This document shows positions 60,664 through 62,625 of a stretch of 62,625 nucleotides of DNA, piece after piece. A model generated the notes under the pieces. That model had not been told where the DNA came from. It worked only from the letters and a program-made list of their open reading frames with translations, and ran no database searches. The stretch is from Burkholderia paludis (GTDB taxonomy: Bacteria; Pseudomonadota; Gammaproteobacteria; Burkholderiales; Burkholderiaceae). The position numbers and the translations under genes were made by a program. Numbering within the stretch: position 1 is the stretch's first letter; each line of letters begins with the position of its first letter. The stretch is taken from assembly GCF_000732615.1 (NCBI RefSeq), contig NZ_JPGL01000061.1:1-62625 (forward strand), in the 5' to 3' direction.

Positions 60664-61158
60664 ATGATCCTGCTAATTGGTGTCGGGGTTTTCCTCGCGT
60701 GGGCGGTGCTTGTCGCTCTCGAGGACATCCGTCATAGGCGTATACCGAATTCACTGGTGATTGGTGGACTGGTATCTGCATTTGCGGTCTCCGGACATAA
60801 TCCATTCGGTATATCCGTGAATCAGGCGCTCATTGGCGCACTGATCGGCTTGGTCAGCCTTTTCCCGTTTTTTGCGCTGCGCGTAATGGGCGCCGCCGAC
60901 GTCAAGGTGTTCGCGGTGCTTGGTGCGTGGTGCGGCGCGCATGCGCTGTTCTGGCTCTGGATCATTGCGAGCCTGCTCGCGTTCGCCCATGCCGGCACCC
61001 TGGTATTCGCCACCCAGACGCCGGTATCCGCGTTATGGCGTCGGCGCTCGCCGACGATGGAGATCGCCGGATTCCGGGCGTCGCCCTATGCCGCGTTTCT
61101 CGTGATTCCGGCGGTGCTGTGGTGCGTGTACCGGATCGCGACCGGAGGGGCGCAATGA
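60664..61158 (+). CDS. Prepilin peptidase, TadV/CpaA type (A24)
   Basis: 164 residues with about five to six membrane segments. The two catalytic Asp of the A24 family are visible in ALEDIRHRRIPNSL and in MGAADVKVFAVLGAW (GxxD). There is no N-terminal methylase domain, as in TadV/CpaA. It processes Flp and the TadE-like pseudopilins. Its stop overlaps the next start (ATGA). Confidence 0.92.
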   Translation: MILLIGVGVFLAWAVLVALEDIRHRRIPNSLVIGGLVSAFAVSGHNPFGISVNQALIGALIGLVSLFPFFALRVMGAADVKVFAVLGAWCGAHALFWLWIIASLLAFAHAGTLVFATQTPVSALWRRRSPTMEIAGFRASPYAAFLVIPAVLWCVYRIATGGAQ

Positions 61159-61649
61159 CGGGCGGGCGCCTTGCATCGGGGATGCGCCGTCGCGAGCGTG
61201 GCGCGACAGCAGTCGAATTCGCGTTGATGCTGCCGAGTTTCTTCCTGATCCTTTACGCAATCATCACGTACGGAATGATCTTCGCCGCGCAGCAAAACCT
61301 GACGCTCGCGGCGACAGAAGGCGCGCGCGCCGCGCTGAACTACCAGCAGGTCGGGGCGGCAGCGTCGGTCCAGGCGGCGCAGCAAGCGGCGCTCGCGGCG
61401 CGGGCCCAGGCCGCCTGCACGGCCGCAACGAACCTGACCACGTGGCTGAAGGGCGCGACGTGCGCTCAGACGCAGCAAGGCAGCTGTTCGTACGACTCGA
61501 CGATGCTGTGCGTGCAGATCACGCTGACCTATCCGTACTCGCAGAATCCGCTGGTCCCGTCGTTCCCGTTGATCGGTTCACTGTTGCCGGTGCCGTCGAC
61601 ACTCACCGGAACGGCGATGGTGCAGATCAGCCCGGTCAACATCATTTAG
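61155..61649 (+). CDS. TadE-like pseudopilin
   Basis: 164 residues. A basic leader (MRRRERG) precedes ATAVEFALMLPSFFLILYAIITYGM, the TadE motif with Glu after the processing Gly and a single membrane helix. The Cys-containing periplasmic part ends in LTGTAMVQIS. ATG 61155 overlaps the upstream stop by four bases, so the genes are translationally coupled. Confidence 0.9.
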   Translation: MTGGRLASGMRRRERGATAVEFALMLPSFFLILYAIITYGMIFAAQQNLTLAATEGARAALNYQQVGAAASVQAAQQAALAARAQAACTAATNLTTWLKGATCAQTQQGSCSYDSTMLCVQITLTYPYSQNPLVPSFPLIGSLLPVPSTLTGTAMVQISPVNII

Positions 61650-61744
61650 ACGACAGCGATGGTGCCGTGCGTGGTCGAGGGCGGCCGGCCGGCAGCGCCG
61701 CGCGGAGAATTCAATCGTGAGCAGCGGGGAAACATAACAACACC

Positions 61745-62625
61745 ATGGCCAACAACCTGACAAAGATCACTGCGGGCTTGCTGATCGCGATCGCGATCCT
61801 GCTTGGCGCCTACGCGTGGATGCTCGGACGCAAGCCCGCCGACGTCGCGCCGGTCACGGCGACGGTTACGACGCAGAGCGTGCCGATCGTCGTGGCGACG
61901 CGGCCGTTGCCGGCTGGCCAACCGATTCCGGCCGACGCGCTGAAGGTTCAACAGACGATCGCCGCGCCGCAAGGCGCGTTCGCCGATCCGCTGCAACTCG
62001 TCGGCCGCATTCCGGCCGCCGACATCCCGGCCCAGGCGGCCGTCGTCGCGAGCGCACTGACGTCCGGCCTGGCCGAACAGATCGCGCCGGGAGAACGCGC
62101 AGTCGCGATCAAGGTCGACGAAACCAACGCAGTCGGCAACCGCGTGAGGCCCGGCAACTTTGTCGACGTGTTCCTGAACCTGAAGCGCGACGGGGCGGGG
62201 GCTGCGGTCGGCGGAACGTCGATGGCGGAGATCGCGAATACCCAGGCGCGCCTGCTGATGTCGAAGGTCCGCGTGCTCTCGTTCGGCGACGCGACGACCG
62301 AGCGCGACAGCTCGAACGGCTCCGTGGTCGGCATGCGGACCGCGGTGCTCGCGGTGCCGACCGCCCAGGTCGATGCGCTGACGCTCGCCGAGCAGAGCGG
62401 CCGGCTCGTGCTCGCGCTGCGCAACCCGCGCGACGACGACGTGGCGGCGCAGACCGTCGCGGTCCGGGTAAGCGACGACAAGAGCCCGTCGGCGCTTGCC
62501 GCCGCCGGCGTGGTGCTGGGCGAGTTGTCGAAGAGTGCGGCAGCGCCCGCTCCGCGTGCGGCAGCGCCGCGGGTGGTTGCACGGCATGCCGGAGGCGGGG
62601 GCGGCGGCATCGAAGTGATTCGGGG
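61745..62625 (+). CDS. cpaB: Flp pilus assembly protein CpaB/RcpC (partial, runs off window)
   Basis: The first 293 residues. An N-terminal membrane anchor (ITAGLLIAIAILLGAYAWML) is followed by a SAF-type domain (IVVATRPLPAGQPIPADALKVQ) and the RcpC/CpaB body (LAEQIAPGERAVAIKVDETNAVGNRVRPGNFVDVFL, then VLAVPTAQVDALTLAEQSGRLVLALRNP). It is a periplasmic part of the Tad secretin complex. The C-terminus is beyond the window. Confidence 0.92.
   Translation, partial: MANNLTKITAGLLIAIAILLGAYAWMLGRKPADVAPVTATVTTQSVPIVVATRPLPAGQPIPADALKVQQTIAAPQGAFADPLQLVGRIPAADIPAQAAVVASALTSGLAEQIAPGERAVAIKVDETNAVGNRVRPGNFVDVFLNLKRDGAGAAVGGTSMAEIANTQARLLMSKVRVLSFGDATTERDSSNGSVVGMRTAVLAVPTAQVDALTLAEQSGRLVLALRNPRDDDVAAQTVAVRVSDDKSPSALAAAGVVLGELSKSAAAPAPRAAAPRVVARHAGGGGGGIEVIR

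Overview
The window is a stretch of high-GC chromosome from a Burkholderia, most likely a member of the Burkholderia cepacia complex. This rests on codon use (GC-rich third positions), protein sequences and gene order. The order thrS-infC-rpmI-rplT-pheS-pheT-ihfA, rimP-nusA-infB-rbfA-truB, odhA-odhB-lpdA-zapE and then a Flp/Tad pilus locus is, from memory, that of the large chromosome of B. cenocepacia-like strains. No database could be consulted.

Layout. 1-5.1 kb: the start of an ETF-ubiquinone oxidoreductase, an SDR reductase, a hotdog thioesterase, a PAS-LuxR regulator divergent from the ketone-body CoA-transferase pair scoA-scoB, and an alpha/beta hydrolase. 5.1-16.1 kb: ridA, relA, tRNA-Val and the translation operon thrS-infC-rpmI-rplT-pheS-pheT-ihfA plus a MerR regulator. 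A Thr-rich leader peptide and a terminator precede thrS, and infC starts on AUC. 16.1-28.8 kb: accessory genes. These include a large duplicated lipoprotein, a Tat-type phosphatase, a methyltransferase, tRNA-Pro, bamC, a candidate sigma-54-driven small RNA, a small monooxygenase, several small proteins, a YdcF protein, a stand-alone transposase-derived HTH protein, a LysR regulator and an aminotransferase. 29.0-38.7 kb: scpB-rluB, then rimP-nusA-infB-rbfA-truB behind a good sigma-70 promoter and a short attenuator-like leader. 38.8-43.7 kb: an EmrAB-type drug efflux operon with its MarR regulator and a likely operator. 44-53.2 kb: typA, then the 2-oxoglutarate dehydrogenase operon and zapE. 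53.3-54.3 kb: a second transposase-derived HTH protein and a DUF2147 secreted protein. 54.5-59.8 kb: a minus-strand operon of two repeat-rich lipoproteins and a two-partner-secretion (TpsB) outer membrane protein. 60.4 kb to the end: the first genes of a Flp/Tad pilus cluster.

The most interesting signal is regulatory. The lipoprotein/TpsB operon has a perfect sigma-54 promoter (TGGCACG-N4-TTGCA). About 130-175 bp upstream lie four copies of CGTAACG or its complement. A second near-perfect sigma-54 promoter at 22.4 kb has three copies (one with a mismatch) of the same heptamer about 80-105 bp upstream, and leads into a roughly 210-nt structured transcript ending in a strong terminator. Together they suggest one enhancer-binding protein controlling a surface-matrix operon and a small RNA. 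The Thr-codon leader before thrS (four Thr of 14 residues, using ACA, ACG, ACC and ACT) is the second main candidate.
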